A stretch of 64,000 nucleotides of DNA from an uncultured Aquimarina sp. (GCA_947498455.1 CANMKK010000010.1:62001-126000); one strand, 5' to 3'; shown: positions 16,517 through 25,523, counted from the stretch's first letter. Made by a program: numbers and translations. The notes: generated from the letters alone by a model not told the origin.

Positions 16517-17332
16517 TTAAATTAATTTTAAAGGATCAGGGTGAATATAGGAATATTCTAATAGTGTTTTGCTTTTATGGTTAGAGATAATCTTATACGC
16601 TACTTTTTCTTGCTCCATAAAAGTGGGAGGAACTAATCCTATTTTTTGTGCAGCAAGTGTATAGTATTCTTTGCGCATTGGGTGTTTATCTGCACAACCG
16701 TTGATGACTTCTCCCCATGCATTTTTTTCTATCACAGCATTAATCAGTCCTATACAATCATCTCTATGAATTACATTGATAGGAGCTTCTCCATTCTGCA
16801 CTTCTTTTTTATTGGCAAGAAATCGACCGGGTAAACGATCGTCTCCGATAAGACCTGACAACCGAATAATGGTAACACGATTACCTAATTGTTCTTGTAA
16901 TAATTGTTCTACGGCGGCACAAGCTTTTCCCGATTCTTTTTCCGGGGAAAGGGCTAAGGTTTCTGAGACTTCTCCGTTTATATTTTGATAAACAGAGGTA
17001 GAGCTTATAAAGAGTATTTTTTGATCTGTAGAAATATACGGTAGTATACTTTTTATCTGCTCCTGATAGATCGCTACAATATTTGATATTCGTCTTGGTG
17101 GAAAATTGATAATGACTACTTCACTTTCTGATAAAAAATCAATATATGTTTCCTCGCTGGTGTCTCCAAGTTTGATGAGATAAGGTATGATCCCTTTGGA
17201 TTTTAATTTCTCTAATTTACTTTCGGTAGTAGTAGAACCTTTTACAATACTTCCTTTGGCAATAGCATCTATTGCTAATGGGAGGCCTAACCAACCGCAA
17301 CCGAGTATACTTATATGTCTAGACTTCTTCAC
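16517..17332 (-). CDS. NAD(P)-binding epimerase/SDR-like protein (YeeZ type)
   Basis: The 271-residue protein opens with a Rossmann motif GCGWLGLPLA (residues 11-20). It continues with ISSTSVYQNINGEVSET, where the Ser/Tyr region resembles extended SDRs, and IRLSGLIGDDRLPGRF. It most resembles small NAD-dependent epimerase-like proteins such as YeeZ, whose substrate is not known. Its start overlaps the (2Fe-2S) gene by 14 bp and its end is 4 bp from the SUMT gene, so it belongs to the cobalamin operon. A role in corrin chemistry is only inferred from position. Confidence 0.7.
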   Translation of the reverse strand: MKKSRHISILGCGWLGLPLAIDAIAKGSIVKGSTTTESKLEKLKSKGIIPYLIKLGDTSEETYIDFLSESEVVIINFPPRRISNIVAIYQEQIKSILPYISTDQKILFISSTSVYQNINGEVSETLALSPEKESGKACAAVEQLLQEQLGNRVTIIRLSGLIGDDRLPGRFLANKKEVQNGEAPINVIHRDDCIGLINAVIEKNAWGEVINGCADKHPMRKEYYTLAAQKIGLVPPTFMEQEKVAYKIISNHKSKTLLEYSYIHPDPLKLI

Positions 17333-18140
17333 TAATGCTAATATGATTTGGTGACATTCCCAGATAAATAGTAAGAATGTGCTCCCATGTCGTAGTGTCT
17401 TCTTCTTTTATCCATATAGTTATTAAACGTTTACCTTTTTTGTTTCTAAGGCGAATTCCTTTGGTAAAGATAGTTCTTTTTTTAAGCCAGATTACTTGTG
17501 CAACACTTACTTTGCGATCTGCTATTTCATCCGAAATGTCTTTTGGAATTCCTGCTATGGCTAGTCTTAATTGTAATTCTTTTCCTGAAATTTGTATTTC
17601 ATAATCATCCGAATAATCGACAAGATGAGGCGTTTTTATTTCAGTGATAGCTTCCTCGTATAGTTGAACTGCAATGGGTTTTGGTTCCTGAAACAAATAT
17701 TGAAATAATGGGTATAAATGCTGATCTGATGCAAAAGATCGGGCCACCAAAGCTTCTCCGAGTTCTGGATCTATTTTATCCTTAAACGTAACAGGAGCGA
17801 TGGTTTTTTCATTGTCTGTAGCTAGTTCAGGCCACCCTTCTTTATATAATAAATATTCCTCTTCTGGCAATCCATTTTCTAGATGAGATGTTAGTATAGA
17901 GATTGCCTTTTGAGGTGTAAGGTTTTTATACCAAAAGTTACCAGGTTGCACAATCCAGGTTGGAGCATCTTCGCATCTACCATTACATCTGGTTTTTATG
18001 GTATGGGTAGTATCCCAAAGCCCTTTATTACGCAGGTATGCTCTAGCTTCTCGAATCGCAATTTCACTTTTTGCTTTTCGACAGGAACCTCCATCACAAA
18101 ATTGAAAGGTGGTATGTACATTATTGATTTTCTTTCCCAT
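17319..18140 (-). CDS. Thioredoxin-like (2Fe-2S) ferredoxin-domain protein with unknown C-terminal domain
   Basis: Starting at ATG 18140 (MGKKINNVHTT), the protein is 273 residues. The N-terminal domain has four Cys in the thioredoxin-like 2Fe-2S pattern: CDGGSC (about 15-20) and CNGRC (about 54-58). The C-terminal 170 residues are not recognised; they include an ELQLRLAIAGIPKD helix and a basic stretch. A longer frame reaches 18224 but enters sequence next to the riboswitch. As the first gene after the cobalamin riboswitch it is probably dedicated to the pathway, for example as an electron donor for corrin reduction, which is inference. Confidence 0.75.
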   Translation of the reverse strand: MGKKINNVHTTFQFCDGGSCRKAKSEIAIREARAYLRNKGLWDTTHTIKTRCNGRCEDAPTWIVQPGNFWYKNLTPQKAISILTSHLENGLPEEEYLLYKEGWPELATDNEKTIAPVTFKDKIDPELGEALVARSFASDQHLYPLFQYLFQEPKPIAVQLYEEAITEIKTPHLVDYSDDYEIQISGKELQLRLAIAGIPKDISDEIADRKVSVAQVIWLKKRTIFTKGIRLRNKKGKRLITIWIKEEDTTTWEHILTIYLGMSPNHISISEEV

Positions 18141-18257
18141 ATACTTTTTTATATAAAAAAGGGAATGGAGGGTAAGAATAGGTTTGCTATGTAACCTATA
18201 CCATAGCATACTATTCATTACCAACCCTTTACCCGAGAGTTAATAATATATTGATTA

Positions 18258-18391
18258 TGGCAGGTCTCCTGACTTTACACGTTTATGATCGCCTTCCCAT
18301 AGTGTAGTACTAAAGTGGCATATGGATCATAACTTTTACGATATGTATTACAGTTGCGGGAACAGTTTTGGATTTTCACCAAATTCCCTTT
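18258..18391 (-). promoter_or_regulatory. Cobalamin (AdoCbl) riboswitch
   Basis: Read on the - strand from about 18391, the RNA contains GGTGAAAATCC, then CTGTTCCCGCAACTGTAA, a GCCACT segment, GGGAAGGC and finally the B12 box GTCAGGAGACCTGCC ending at 18258. These are the conserved pieces of the cobalamin riboswitch in the right order and spacing. It lies upstream of the (2Fe-2S)/epimerase/SUMT/CbiX transcript. Its 5' end touches the stop codon of the upstream ATPase gene. It is expected to reduce expression when adenosylcobalamin is abundant. Confidence 0.95.
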
Positions 18392-18970
18392 TCATCTTTT
18401 ATCTCTAAAAGAACCATAAATCGGCAGCGAAGATACTTGTTTTGTTTCAATAAAGGATTGAATAAAATCTACACGTTTTGTTAAAGTTGTATTGGGAATA
18501 GTCACAATGGTAAACCCCAGATCTGTATATGTCTTGATAAGATGTTGGTGTAACACTAAGGCTTCCTGAAATGATTGAGGACGTTCAGGATCATTGATAT
18601 ATATGTCTTTCCATGGAGCCGTTAGAAATACGGTAGATGCGTAATATGATGCAAATGGGAAATTCAATAAATAGTTAGGAATAGATTGTAATTTGGCAGT
18701 TAAGTATGCAATCAGGTCAGGCAACCCACGATCTACAAATGAGGTGTTCTGAATGGGGTGTTGCAATTCTTTGACTGTTTGTGCATATACTAAATCTACA
18801 AAACCAGAAAGATTGCCCCAGGGAGTTTTATTACTCCCAGATTCCCTTTCTTGTATAATTACTTTTCTCGAAATTTCAGAAAAACACGGATATCCATAAG
18901 ATCGTAAGACATCTATTAATGTTGTTTTTCCGGTTCCCGGAGCTCCCGTAAGGATATATCTTTTGGACAT
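18392..18970 (-). CDS. P-loop ATPase/kinase-like protein (AAA_28/NadR-like)
   Basis: The 192-residue product starts with MSKRYILTGAPGTGKTTLI (Walker A GAPGTGKT, residues 9-16) and has FVDRGLPDLIAYL with a kinase-like D-R-G (about 77-82). The fold resembles NadR-type or AAA_28 small kinases. The gene sits directly upstream of the riboswitch within the cobalamin locus. The usual adenosylcobinamide kinase CobU/CobP is not in the window, but this protein lacks the family's known sequence look, so I do not claim it replaces CobU. Confidence 0.7.
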   Translation of the reverse strand: MSKRYILTGAPGTGKTTLIDVLRSYGYPCFSEISRKVIIQERESGSNKTPWGNLSGFVDLVYAQTVKELQHPIQNTSFVDRGLPDLIAYLTAKLQSIPNYLLNFPFASYYASTVFLTAPWKDIYINDPERPQSFQEALVLHQHLIKTYTDLGFTIVTIPNTTLTKRVDFIQSFIETKQVSSLPIYGSFRDKR

Positions 18971-19055
18971 GTGTTTTTTTTAGATGTTAGAATGTAGACC
19001 GTTTCACTTATAGAGGTTAGACGATTTTCTAATACACCAAAAAAATAAATCGTTT

Positions 19056-19526
19056 TTACTCAAATTTATTATATAAATCATTAATCAAGAATATTCCGAC
19101 TTGTGTATTGTCTATTATAATTCCTCCCCCTACTTCCCAAAAATCATCCAAATCTAAGTCATTTATATAAATCCTACTGTCAATTTTGTAACACATTGGA
19201 TTTGTAAATAAATTAATAAATTCATAGGCATATTTATTCTGTTGAAGACTATCAAATTCGACCTCTATTTTAGTATAATTTAACTTTGTAGACAAGCCAT
19301 ATTTAATAGAGTTTTTTAATTGATTTACAGTTATTTTCTTAACATCAAACTTATCGTTTTCAACTTTAATATTTTCCGCTTCGAATAATTTGTTTATCAA
19401 TAACCTTGGCTTATACGGTTTTTCACTATGTGAATATAGATGAAGAATTATTTCACCAGATATTAGATTATGTTCGATTATCTTTTTTCTAAATTCAATA
19501 AAATATTTTGATGTTATTTTCTGCAT
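19056..19526 (-). CDS. Unrecognised 156-residue soluble protein
   Basis: The product is a Lys/Asn/Ile-rich soluble protein with no signal peptide, membrane helix or motif I recognise. It ends in an acidic, glycine-containing segment (DLDLDDFWEVGGGIIIDN). Its composition is more AT-driven than that of the neighbouring cobalamin genes, which hints at later insertion into the locus. Confidence 0.5.
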   Translation of the reverse strand: MQKITSKYFIEFRKKIIEHNLISGEIILHLYSHSEKPYKPRLLINKLFEAENIKVENDKFDVKKITVNQLKNSIKYGLSTKLNYTKIEVEFDSLQQNKYAYEFINLFTNPMCYKIDSRIYINDLDLDDFWEVGGGIIIDNTQVGIFLINDLYNKFE

Positions 19527-19621
19527 TTATTAAAGTAAGTACGATACAAAAATATAGTAATACGATTTACGCATAAAACTTTCGCATATAGTTCGTTTCT
19601 TTTGCACTATATCTGCGTTAT

Positions 19622-19657
19622 AAAATTCAACAATAGCTACGGCTATTCTTTAATTTT
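19622..19657. repeat. Hairpin in the region between the unknown gene and cbiB
   Basis: AAAATT...CAATAGC-TACG-GCTATT...AATTTT forms a hairpin with a TACG loop. The rest of 19527-19795 holds no supported gene. The hairpin follows cbiB on the - strand and could end that transcript. Confidence 0.4.
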
Positions 19658-19795
19658 ATGCCTTAATCTAGCACAAAATAATTCAAACTCTTTATACGAA
19701 CTTCTTATCCATAAATCGTATAAAACACTGAAAAAATATATGCTACAAATCAATTTGATGAAAACATCTACTAAAACCTGTCTAGTTTATTTTTA

Positions 19796-20731
19796 CTAGT
19801 GATACCCTAAAAAATAGTAAACCGCACAGATCAAAGCTACAAATGTAAATGTTACTTTTTGATTAATTCTTGCCACGGTTTTTATTTCATCATCTTTCAG
19901 CATGCGATCATTATGTCCTATAAAGGGTTTATCTACTAATTTTCCGTGATAGTAATTGGGCCCTCCGAATTTGCAATCCAGAATAGCCGCTAATGCAGCT
20001 TCGGGATATCCGGCATTAGGACTGGAATGTTGTTTGCCATACTGAAGTACGAAAGGAATTTTATGAAGCTGCCCTGTTACTAATAACATTAGAAATGCTG
20101 TGATTCTTGCAGGAATGTAATTAACTACATCGTCTAGTTTTGCTGCAAATTTCCCGAAATGGATATACCGTTCATTTTTATACCCAATCATAGAATCTAA
20201 TGTATTGATCATTTTATATCCCATTGCACCCGATATACCGAACAGCGCATAGTAAAACAAAGGAGCTATGACGCCATCACTAAGGTTCTCTGATAGGGTT
20301 TCGAAAACCGCAGTTTTTATTTCTTGTTCATGTAATTGATCCGTTTCTCTCCCTACGATCCATGATAATCGTTTTCTTCCTTGTACTAATCCTTCTTGCA
20401 ATGCTTCAAAAACTGCTTTACCTTCATCAATTAGACTTTTATTGGCTATGGCGTAGAATACGGTTATAGAAGTGAATAGGTAATATGAAATAATGTGTAA
20501 TGCACTGATTTTTTGCGCATAATAAAAGAAAACAACTGTAGCACTGAGTAGTATAAGGGTTAATATCATTCCTTTACTAAAAGTGTATGGAGTGGTGTTT
20601 AATTTCTTTTCTCCAAATACAATGCTATTCCCAAAAAAGCGGATAGGGTGTGGTAGCCATCGCGGATCTCCTAATATAAGATCTAGTAGATATCCGATTA
20701 TTAAAGGGATGATTACTGTTGCAGACTCCAT
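19796..20731 (-). CDS. cbiB: Adenosylcobinamide-phosphate synthase (CbiB/CobD)
   Basis: This 311-residue integral membrane enzyme couples aminopropanol phosphate, or the free alcohol, to adenosylcobyric acid. It has GYLLDLILGDPRWLPHPIRFFG near the N-terminus, the family's hallmark. Also present are SWIVGRETDQLHEQEI, ETLSENLSDGVIAPLFYYALFG and SPNAGYPEAALAAIL. About 5 membrane segments are visible. It overlaps the cobC-like gene by 19 bp, so the two are translationally coupled. Confidence 0.95.
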   Translation of the reverse strand: MESATVIIPLIIGYLLDLILGDPRWLPHPIRFFGNSIVFGEKKLNTTPYTFSKGMILTLILLSATVVFFYYAQKISALHIISYYLFTSITVFYAIANKSLIDEGKAVFEALQEGLVQGRKRLSWIVGRETDQLHEQEIKTAVFETLSENLSDGVIAPLFYYALFGISGAMGYKMINTLDSMIGYKNERYIHFGKFAAKLDDVVNYIPARITAFLMLLVTGQLHKIPFVLQYGKQHSSPNAGYPEAALAAILDCKFGGPNYYHGKLVDKPFIGHNDRMLKDDEIKTVARINQKVTFTFVALICAVYYFLGYH

Positions 20732-21735
20732 TCTTGCAGGGCTTTTACTAGTAGGCTGTTTTTTTCCGGGCTCTGACTGGCTATGCGGATGTAATGATTA
20801 TCTAATCCTCTAAAATTAGAAGCGTCTCTGATCAATAATTGATGTGAGTGTACTAAATAGTCCTTAAGGCTTGAGGCATCTGGCGTTTTTAGTTGTACAA
20901 GGAAATAATTGGTTGTGGATGGAATCACGGTAAACCCATCTATTGCATCAATCTGCTCTTGTAATTGCTGACTATATTTTAGCAGTTTTCCCATAGTAGG
21001 AAGTAGTACATCATATGAGCTAAAAATATATTTTCCTGCTTCAATAGCTAATGTATTCACATTCCAAGGGATGGTAGTGTGCTGAAATTTTGAGCCTAAC
21101 TGTTTACTGCACAAAATATATCCTAGTCTTAATCCCGGAATTGAAAACAATTTGGTAAGGGATTTTACAATGATAAGGTTGTTATATTTCTTTAGAAGAT
21201 CGATACAGGAGTTGATGCTAAATGTAAAATCAATGTATGCTTCATCTACCACAAATGTAGTGGTTGGGAATTTGGTTACTAATTTTTCTATTTCGGTGAT
21301 TGTATTGGTATATCCATCCGGATTATTGGGGTTACAGAGAAATACCAGTTCTTCGTCAAAAGAGGTGTCCAGTATTTTGGAACGATCGTAATACCGAATT
21401 TTCATAGCAGCTCGCGTACAAGCATCTTCATATTCTGAGAATGTGGGAATACCGATGGCTACCGTTTTTTCTCTAAAAAGCGAAGCAATACTGTAAAATG
21501 CCTCTGTTGCTCCATTGGTTATAAGTACCTGAGAGGTGTTTAATTGATGATGATTAGCAGCTTGCTGTGTTAATATATCCGCATTTGGAGTAGGATAATT
21601 AGTGATTAGTGGTAGTTGCTTGCTTAGATGTGATAGCAATTGTTCAGAGGTTCCTTCGTGCCAAATGTTGGAACTAAAATTAGCGGTAAATTTTATTGCG
21701 TATCGATATCCGTCATCGCCGTGTCCGTATATCAT
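20713..21735 (-). CDS. cobC: L-threonine-O-3-phosphate decarboxylase-like PLP enzyme (CobC; Salmonella CobD type)
   Basis: The 340-residue protein is a fold-type I PLP enzyme. It has the start MIYGHGDDGY typical of CobC/CobD proteins, NPNNP (136-140), VVDEAYIDF (162-170) and the Schiff-base Lys195 in SLTKLFSIPGLRLGY. The family makes (R)-1-amino-2-propanol phosphate for the nucleotide loop. Histidinol-phosphate aminotransferase is the close alternative, but the N-terminus and position between cobQ and cbiB support the cobalamin role. Starts and stops overlap on both sides (4 bp with cobQ, 19 bp with cbiB). Confidence 0.88.
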   Translation of the reverse strand: MIYGHGDDGYRYAIKFTANFSSNIWHEGTSEQLLSHLSKQLPLITNYPTPNADILTQQAANHHQLNTSQVLITNGATEAFYSIASLFREKTVAIGIPTFSEYEDACTRAAMKIRYYDRSKILDTSFDEELVFLCNPNNPDGYTNTITEIEKLVTKFPTTTFVVDEAYIDFTFSINSCIDLLKKYNNLIIVKSLTKLFSIPGLRLGYILCSKQLGSKFQHTTIPWNVNTLAIEAGKYIFSSYDVLLPTMGKLLKYSQQLQEQIDAIDGFTVIPSTTNYFLVQLKTPDASSLKDYLVHSHQLLIRDASNFRGLDNHYIRIASQSPEKNSLLVKALQEWSLQQ

Positions 21736-23195
21736 GATATGGTATGCTTTTCTGAAATGATAGCGTCTATATTAATAGTTTCCTCTAGTAAACTCGCTAG
21801 TCGATCGTAATTTTCTTCTTTATAAGCGGTATAGTCAAAAGATGTTTTAGTATTGGTAAAATTTTGCAAAAGATCTTCAATTACAATGGTATGATCCAGA
21901 ATACCATGTATATATGTTCCCCAGCAATTTCCCTGAAAATATCCTTCTGGTTGATTTGATATATAATTAAGAGGTTGTGCATTTTTTGCGGTCGTTTCTC
22001 CCATATGGATTTCATAACCGGAAATAGTTTCTGGATACTTTTTAAAAGTAAAACTACATTGCACCGTGGTTTTTTCCGTAGTTAGTTTGGTTGTTATAGG
22101 TAATATTCCAAGTCCGGGAAGTGTTTTGATAGTACCTTCTACTCCTAGAGGATCTTCGATCATTTTTCCTAACATTTGGTATCCTCCGCAGATTCCAATT
22201 ATTGTTTTTTGTAATTCGTTTGCTTCTAGTATCACGTTGGCAATGCCTTTTTCTCGGAGGAACAACAAATCCTGAATTGTGTTTTTACTTCCGGGGAGTA
22301 TAATAATATCGGCTTCAGAGATGCTTTTAGGATCATCAGCATAAAAAAGATGTGTGCGAGCGTCTTTTTCTAATACATTAAAGTCTGTATAATTAGAAAT
22401 ATAGGGAAGTAACACCACTACGATGTTTACTAATCCATTGACCACGGTGGTATTCTTTTTTTGTAACGCTACGGAATCTTCTTCTTCGATATAGATATCA
22501 TTGGCATAGGGTACTATTCCTAAAACGGGAATACCTGTTAGCTTTTCTAAGGTTTTTTTTCCTTCTTCGAATAAAGAGACATCTCCTCTGAATTTATTGA
22601 TGATGACTCCTTTTACTAATTTCTTTTCCCAGGGTTCTAGCAGTGCAATGGAACCATATACACTGGCAAAAACTCCTCCTTTGTCAATATCTGCTATGAG
22701 ATATACATCTGCTTCTGCGGCTTGCGCCATCCTCATGTTTACTATATCTCTATGTTTTAGATTGAGTTCACTGATACTGCCGGCGCCTTCTAGAACGATA
22801 GGATTGTGTTTTTCCTGAAGCCGAAAAAATGCTGCTTTAGCTTCTTCGAAGAGTTGCTGCTTATTATTACCTAAGAAATATTCTTTGATGGTTTGATCTC
22901 CAATTGGTTTGCCGTGTAAAACAATCTGTGATGTATTTTTCCCAGAAGGTTTTAGTAGAATTGGGTTCATATCTGTAGAACAATCAATTTTACAAGCTTC
23001 TGCTTGCACTGCTTGTGCTCGTCCGATCTCTAAACCATCTGGAGTAGCAAAACTATTTAGGGACATATTCTGAGCCTTAAAGGGAGCAGGTGTATATCCT
23101 TTTTGTTGTAATAGCCGACACAAACCTGTGACCAACATGCTTTTACCTACATCAGAACCGGTTCCCACAAACATAATAGGACGTACTTTTTTCAT
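21732..23195 (-). CDS. cobQ: Cobyric acid synthase (CobQ/CbiP)
   Basis: The 487-residue glutamine-dependent amidase adds four amides to adenosylcobyrinic acid a,c-diamide. It shows IMFVGTGSDVGKSMLVTGLCR (P-loop), KAQNMSLNSF, EGAGSISELNL, the GATase motif GICGGYQMLG (Cys near 337) and the late GTYIHGILD with catalytic His. Length is as expected. It is the first gene of the cobQ-cobC-cbiB transcript, 220 bp downstream of the double-glycine peptide gene and its terminator. Confidence 0.96.
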   Translation of the reverse strand: MKKVRPIMFVGTGSDVGKSMLVTGLCRLLQQKGYTPAPFKAQNMSLNSFATPDGLEIGRAQAVQAEACKIDCSTDMNPILLKPSGKNTSQIVLHGKPIGDQTIKEYFLGNNKQQLFEEAKAAFFRLQEKHNPIVLEGAGSISELNLKHRDIVNMRMAQAAEADVYLIADIDKGGVFASVYGSIALLEPWEKKLVKGVIINKFRGDVSLFEEGKKTLEKLTGIPVLGIVPYANDIYIEEEDSVALQKKNTTVVNGLVNIVVVLLPYISNYTDFNVLEKDARTHLFYADDPKSISEADIIILPGSKNTIQDLLFLREKGIANVILEANELQKTIIGICGGYQMLGKMIEDPLGVEGTIKTLPGLGILPITTKLTTEKTTVQCSFTFKKYPETISGYEIHMGETTAKNAQPLNYISNQPEGYFQGNCWGTYIHGILDHTIVIEDLLQNFTNTKTSFDYTAYKEENYDRLASLLEETINIDAIISEKHTIS

Positions 23196-23353
23196 TACTT
23201 ATGTTGTCAAAAAAATAAGAGTCAAAAGTAATTAAATATTCTGGGTTTGTTCTTGATAATTTATAAGGGCATTGCGAAGATAAGTGGTGAATGGTTTTTC
23301 GTTTGGAGTGAATTCTTAAATATTTTAACACCTATTTGATTTTATAATTATCT

Positions 23354-23390
23354 AAAAAAGAAGCAGACTATCTTAAAAAAGAAATCTGCT
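23354..23390 (-). terminator. Intrinsic terminator of the double-glycine peptide gene
   Basis: On the - strand the stem AGCAGA...TCTGCT is followed at once by TTCTTTTTT. It lies 26 bp after the peptide stop at 23416. The peptide transcript should therefore end before cobQ. Confidence 0.65.
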
Positions 23391-23415
23391 CCATACAACC
23401 TTATAAAATCTAATC

Positions 23416-23622
23416 TTACCTTAAAACACATACCCCTGTTGGATACCAAGGCCTTTCTTTTACACAAGCATATTCGTTACTCCATCCTGGACCATTACTT
23501 GGGTTACAATCTCTATCAGTAGAACAGCTTTGATTTCCGGAAGAAGAACCTCCTTTTATATTACTTTGTTTAGCCTTTGATAACTTTTCAGCTCCTTTTA
23601 AGTTTAAAATGTTTTTTTTCAT
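23416..23622 (-). CDS. Double-glycine leader, cysteine-containing RiPP/bacteriocin-like precursor (peptide 3)
   Basis: The 68-residue product starts with MKKNILNLKGAEKLSKAKQ and has its double glycine at 24-25 (NIKGG). This is the usual Bacteroidota ComC/bacteriocin-type leader processed by C39 peptidases. The 43-residue core has four Cys (33, 39, 53, 65), Trp and Pro residues and ends VCVLR. No modification enzyme is adjacent; the neighbours are cobalamin genes. It could be exported by the C39 ABC transporter at 40054-42279 or another in the genome. Two disulfides, or unmodified secretion, are plausible. Confidence 0.75.
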   Translation of the reverse strand: MKKNILNLKGAEKLSKAKQSNIKGGSSSGNQSCSTDRDCNPSNGPGWSNEYACVKERPWYPTGVCVLR

Positions 23623-23715
23623 GATTTGTTTATTAGAATCTTAGATTTATTAATTTACTAGCCTAAAATAAACAATACCGTGATAAAAAAACTTTTATTA
23701 CAAGTGAAAATTTCC

Positions 23716-24423
23716 CTAAAATATACTTTTTAACATAATCAAACCCACAACAATAGAAATAACTCCTATTACTCCATTCATCCATTTAAATATGGACACA
23801 TTACGTTCTATAAAACGGCTCATGGTAAAAATCAATACATAACTATATACCGCCATAGAAAAAATAACTCCAATAGATTCTATGATTAATATCAGAATAG
23901 CGTCAGAGATAGTATCTGCACTTATAATAAGTGCTGAGGTTAATGCTCCTCCGGTTCCCGCTAATCCGTGTAACATACCAATCCAAAAAGATCTATTAAT
24001 CGGATTCATAGCTATTTCTTCTCCCGTTTTTCCATGTAAATGAATAGGATTATTAGCCGTATGTTCGTGTGCTTCTATTTTTTTGTGATCGGCCATCATA
24101 GCATTGATCTTATGATTTCTTCGGATAGCTACTACACCTAACCAAATCATAATAGGGCCAATAGACAACTCTGCCCAAAAAGAAATACTTTCTACAAAAG
24201 TCAATAAAGCTGCTCTGAATACTAAGGCGATGCCTCCAAACATTAATAGGGTTACTGAATGCCCTAAAGCCCATTGAGACGCTGTAAAGACCGTCTTAAA
24301 AGACACTCTTTTTTTCTGGATCGCATTTTCTGCTGCTAATACGGATACGGCAGACATATGATCTGGTTCAAAGGAATGTAAAACCCCTGCAATTAGAGGG
24401 CGAGCAAGGTTCATAAAATTCAT
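23716..24423 (-). CDS. NicO/UreH-type nickel-cobalt transporter
   Basis: The 235-residue membrane protein has the metal-binding HX4DH motif (H16SFEPDH22) in its first helix and about six membrane segments. A His-rich cytoplasmic or periplasmic loop lies near residues 110-130 (HKKIEAHEHTANNPIHLHG), and HGLAGTGGAL appears in the second half. Such proteins take up or export Ni2+/Co2+. Its 4-bp overlap with cbiD strongly suggests cobalt supply for corrin synthesis. Confidence 0.8.
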   Translation of the reverse strand: MNFMNLARPLIAGVLHSFEPDHMSAVSVLAAENAIQKKRVSFKTVFTASQWALGHSVTLLMFGGIALVFRAALLTFVESISFWAELSIGPIMIWLGVVAIRRNHKINAMMADHKKIEAHEHTANNPIHLHGKTGEEIAMNPINRSFWIGMLHGLAGTGGALTSALIISADTISDAILILIIESIGVIFSMAVYSYVLIFTMSRFIERNVSIFKWMNGVIGVISIVVGLIMLKSIF

Positions 24424-25523
24424 GTCGTATAAGATATATAGTTTCCATCATTATTGATCAGGTACATAGTTAAAGATACTTTGGGTGCTATTTTCTGACA
24501 ATGATAATGGCATTGTTCTATTAATTTTTGATAAAATTTTTCTTGGCTGGTAAAAGTAAATATTTCTCTGAGACGTCCTGCCATATTTAATGCTAAAACT
24601 TTGCTTGCTGTTGATTCCGAATAGCCCGACTCTAGAGCTAACCTATAGATAAATTCTTTATCCCAAGTTGTTTTTCCACTATGTGTATTTGTTTGCCCTT
24701 GCGCTAGTTTTGCTGCTTTTCCTAACATAATACCCATCGATACTTGTACAATTTGGGGAGATTGGCCAATTTTCTGAAAGGTTTCCTGTATCCAGTTTCC
24801 GTAATGTATGCAGGAAGTTTCTGAAATATCTGGAAATATCTCCTTTAGCATTTTTTCACTTCTCGCTCCAGAGTTTATTAATAGCTCAGTCTTACCATTG
24901 GCAACGGCTACATCAATTCCTTGTCGAATACTAGCGATGTACGAGGAAGCCGAAAAAGGGGTGACAATTCCTGTTGTTCCTAATATTGAAATTCCATATA
25001 ATATTCCTAATCGACTATTTAGCGTTCTTTTAGCTAATTGTTCTCCATCTTTTACAGATACCGTAATGGTTACTCCTTTTTTCTCAAGTCGAAAATCAGA
25101 AAGTATTTTTTTGCAAACTGTTCTCATCATTTTTCTAGGAACAGGATTAATAGCTGGTTCTCCTACTGGAATTTCTAATCCTGGTAACGTAACCAGGCCT
25201 ACTCCTTCTCCCCTTTTGAAAATAATCATTCCTGTATTGTTAAAAGATATAGTTGTCCTTATTTCTGCCTTATGTGTTACATCTGGATCATCTCCTGCAT
25301 CTTTTATCGTAGCGTATGTCACCTGATTTTCTGTTATTTCAACAACTTGGACTTGGAATGTTACTGTTTCTCCAATAGGCAATTGAATTTGAGTATCGGT
25401 AACCTTATTTCCTGTTACCAGATTCCATAGTGCCGCTTTTACACAAGCAGTGGCGCAAGCTCCTGTAGTATATCCTTTTCTTAATGGTTTATCTGGTATG
25501 TTTTGTAATTCGCCGATGATTAT
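24420..25523 (-). CDS. cbiD: Cobalt-precorrin-5B C1-methyltransferase (CbiD), start codon non-canonical
   Basis: The domain that defines CbiD, RKGYTTGACATA, lies upstream of the first conventional start (TTG at 25382), so the true protein must begin earlier. The frame is open back to a TAA at 25524-25526. Between this stop and the KGYTTG motif there are only ATA ATC ATC GGC GAA codons and so on, with no ATG, GTG or TTG. Initiation at ATA/ATC (25523, 25520 or 25517) is the simplest reading and gives about 365 residues, the family norm. The enzyme methylates C1 after deacetylation by CbiG and is part of the cobalt-early pathway. It is 25 bp after cobK and overlaps the transporter by 4 bp. Confidence 0.85.
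   Translation of the reverse strand: MIIGELQNIPDKPLRKGYTTGACATACVKAALWNLVTGNKVTDTQIQLPIGETVTFQVQVVEITENQVTYATIKDAGDDPDVTHKAEIRTTISFNNTGMIIFKRGEGVGLVTLPGLEIPVGEPAINPVPRKMMRTVCKKILSDFRLEKKGVTITVSVKDGEQLAKRTLNSRLGILYGISILGTTGIVTPFSASSYIASIRQGIDVAVANGKTELLINSGARSEKMLKEIFPDISETSCIHYGNWIQETFQKIGQSPQIVQVSMGIMLGKAAKLAQGQTNTHSGKTTWDKEFIYRLALESGYSESTASKVLALNMAGRLREIFTFTSQEKFYQKLIEQCHYHCQKIAPKVSLTMYLINNDGNYISYTT

Noticed and set aside
19602..19799. 65-codon + strand frame in the gap before cbiB
   Set aside because: It contains the hairpin at 19622-19657, has low complexity, and ends opposite the cbiB stop; no support.
24808..25326. 172-codon frame opposite cbiD
   Set aside because: Antisense shadow of cbiD, whose motifs are clear.
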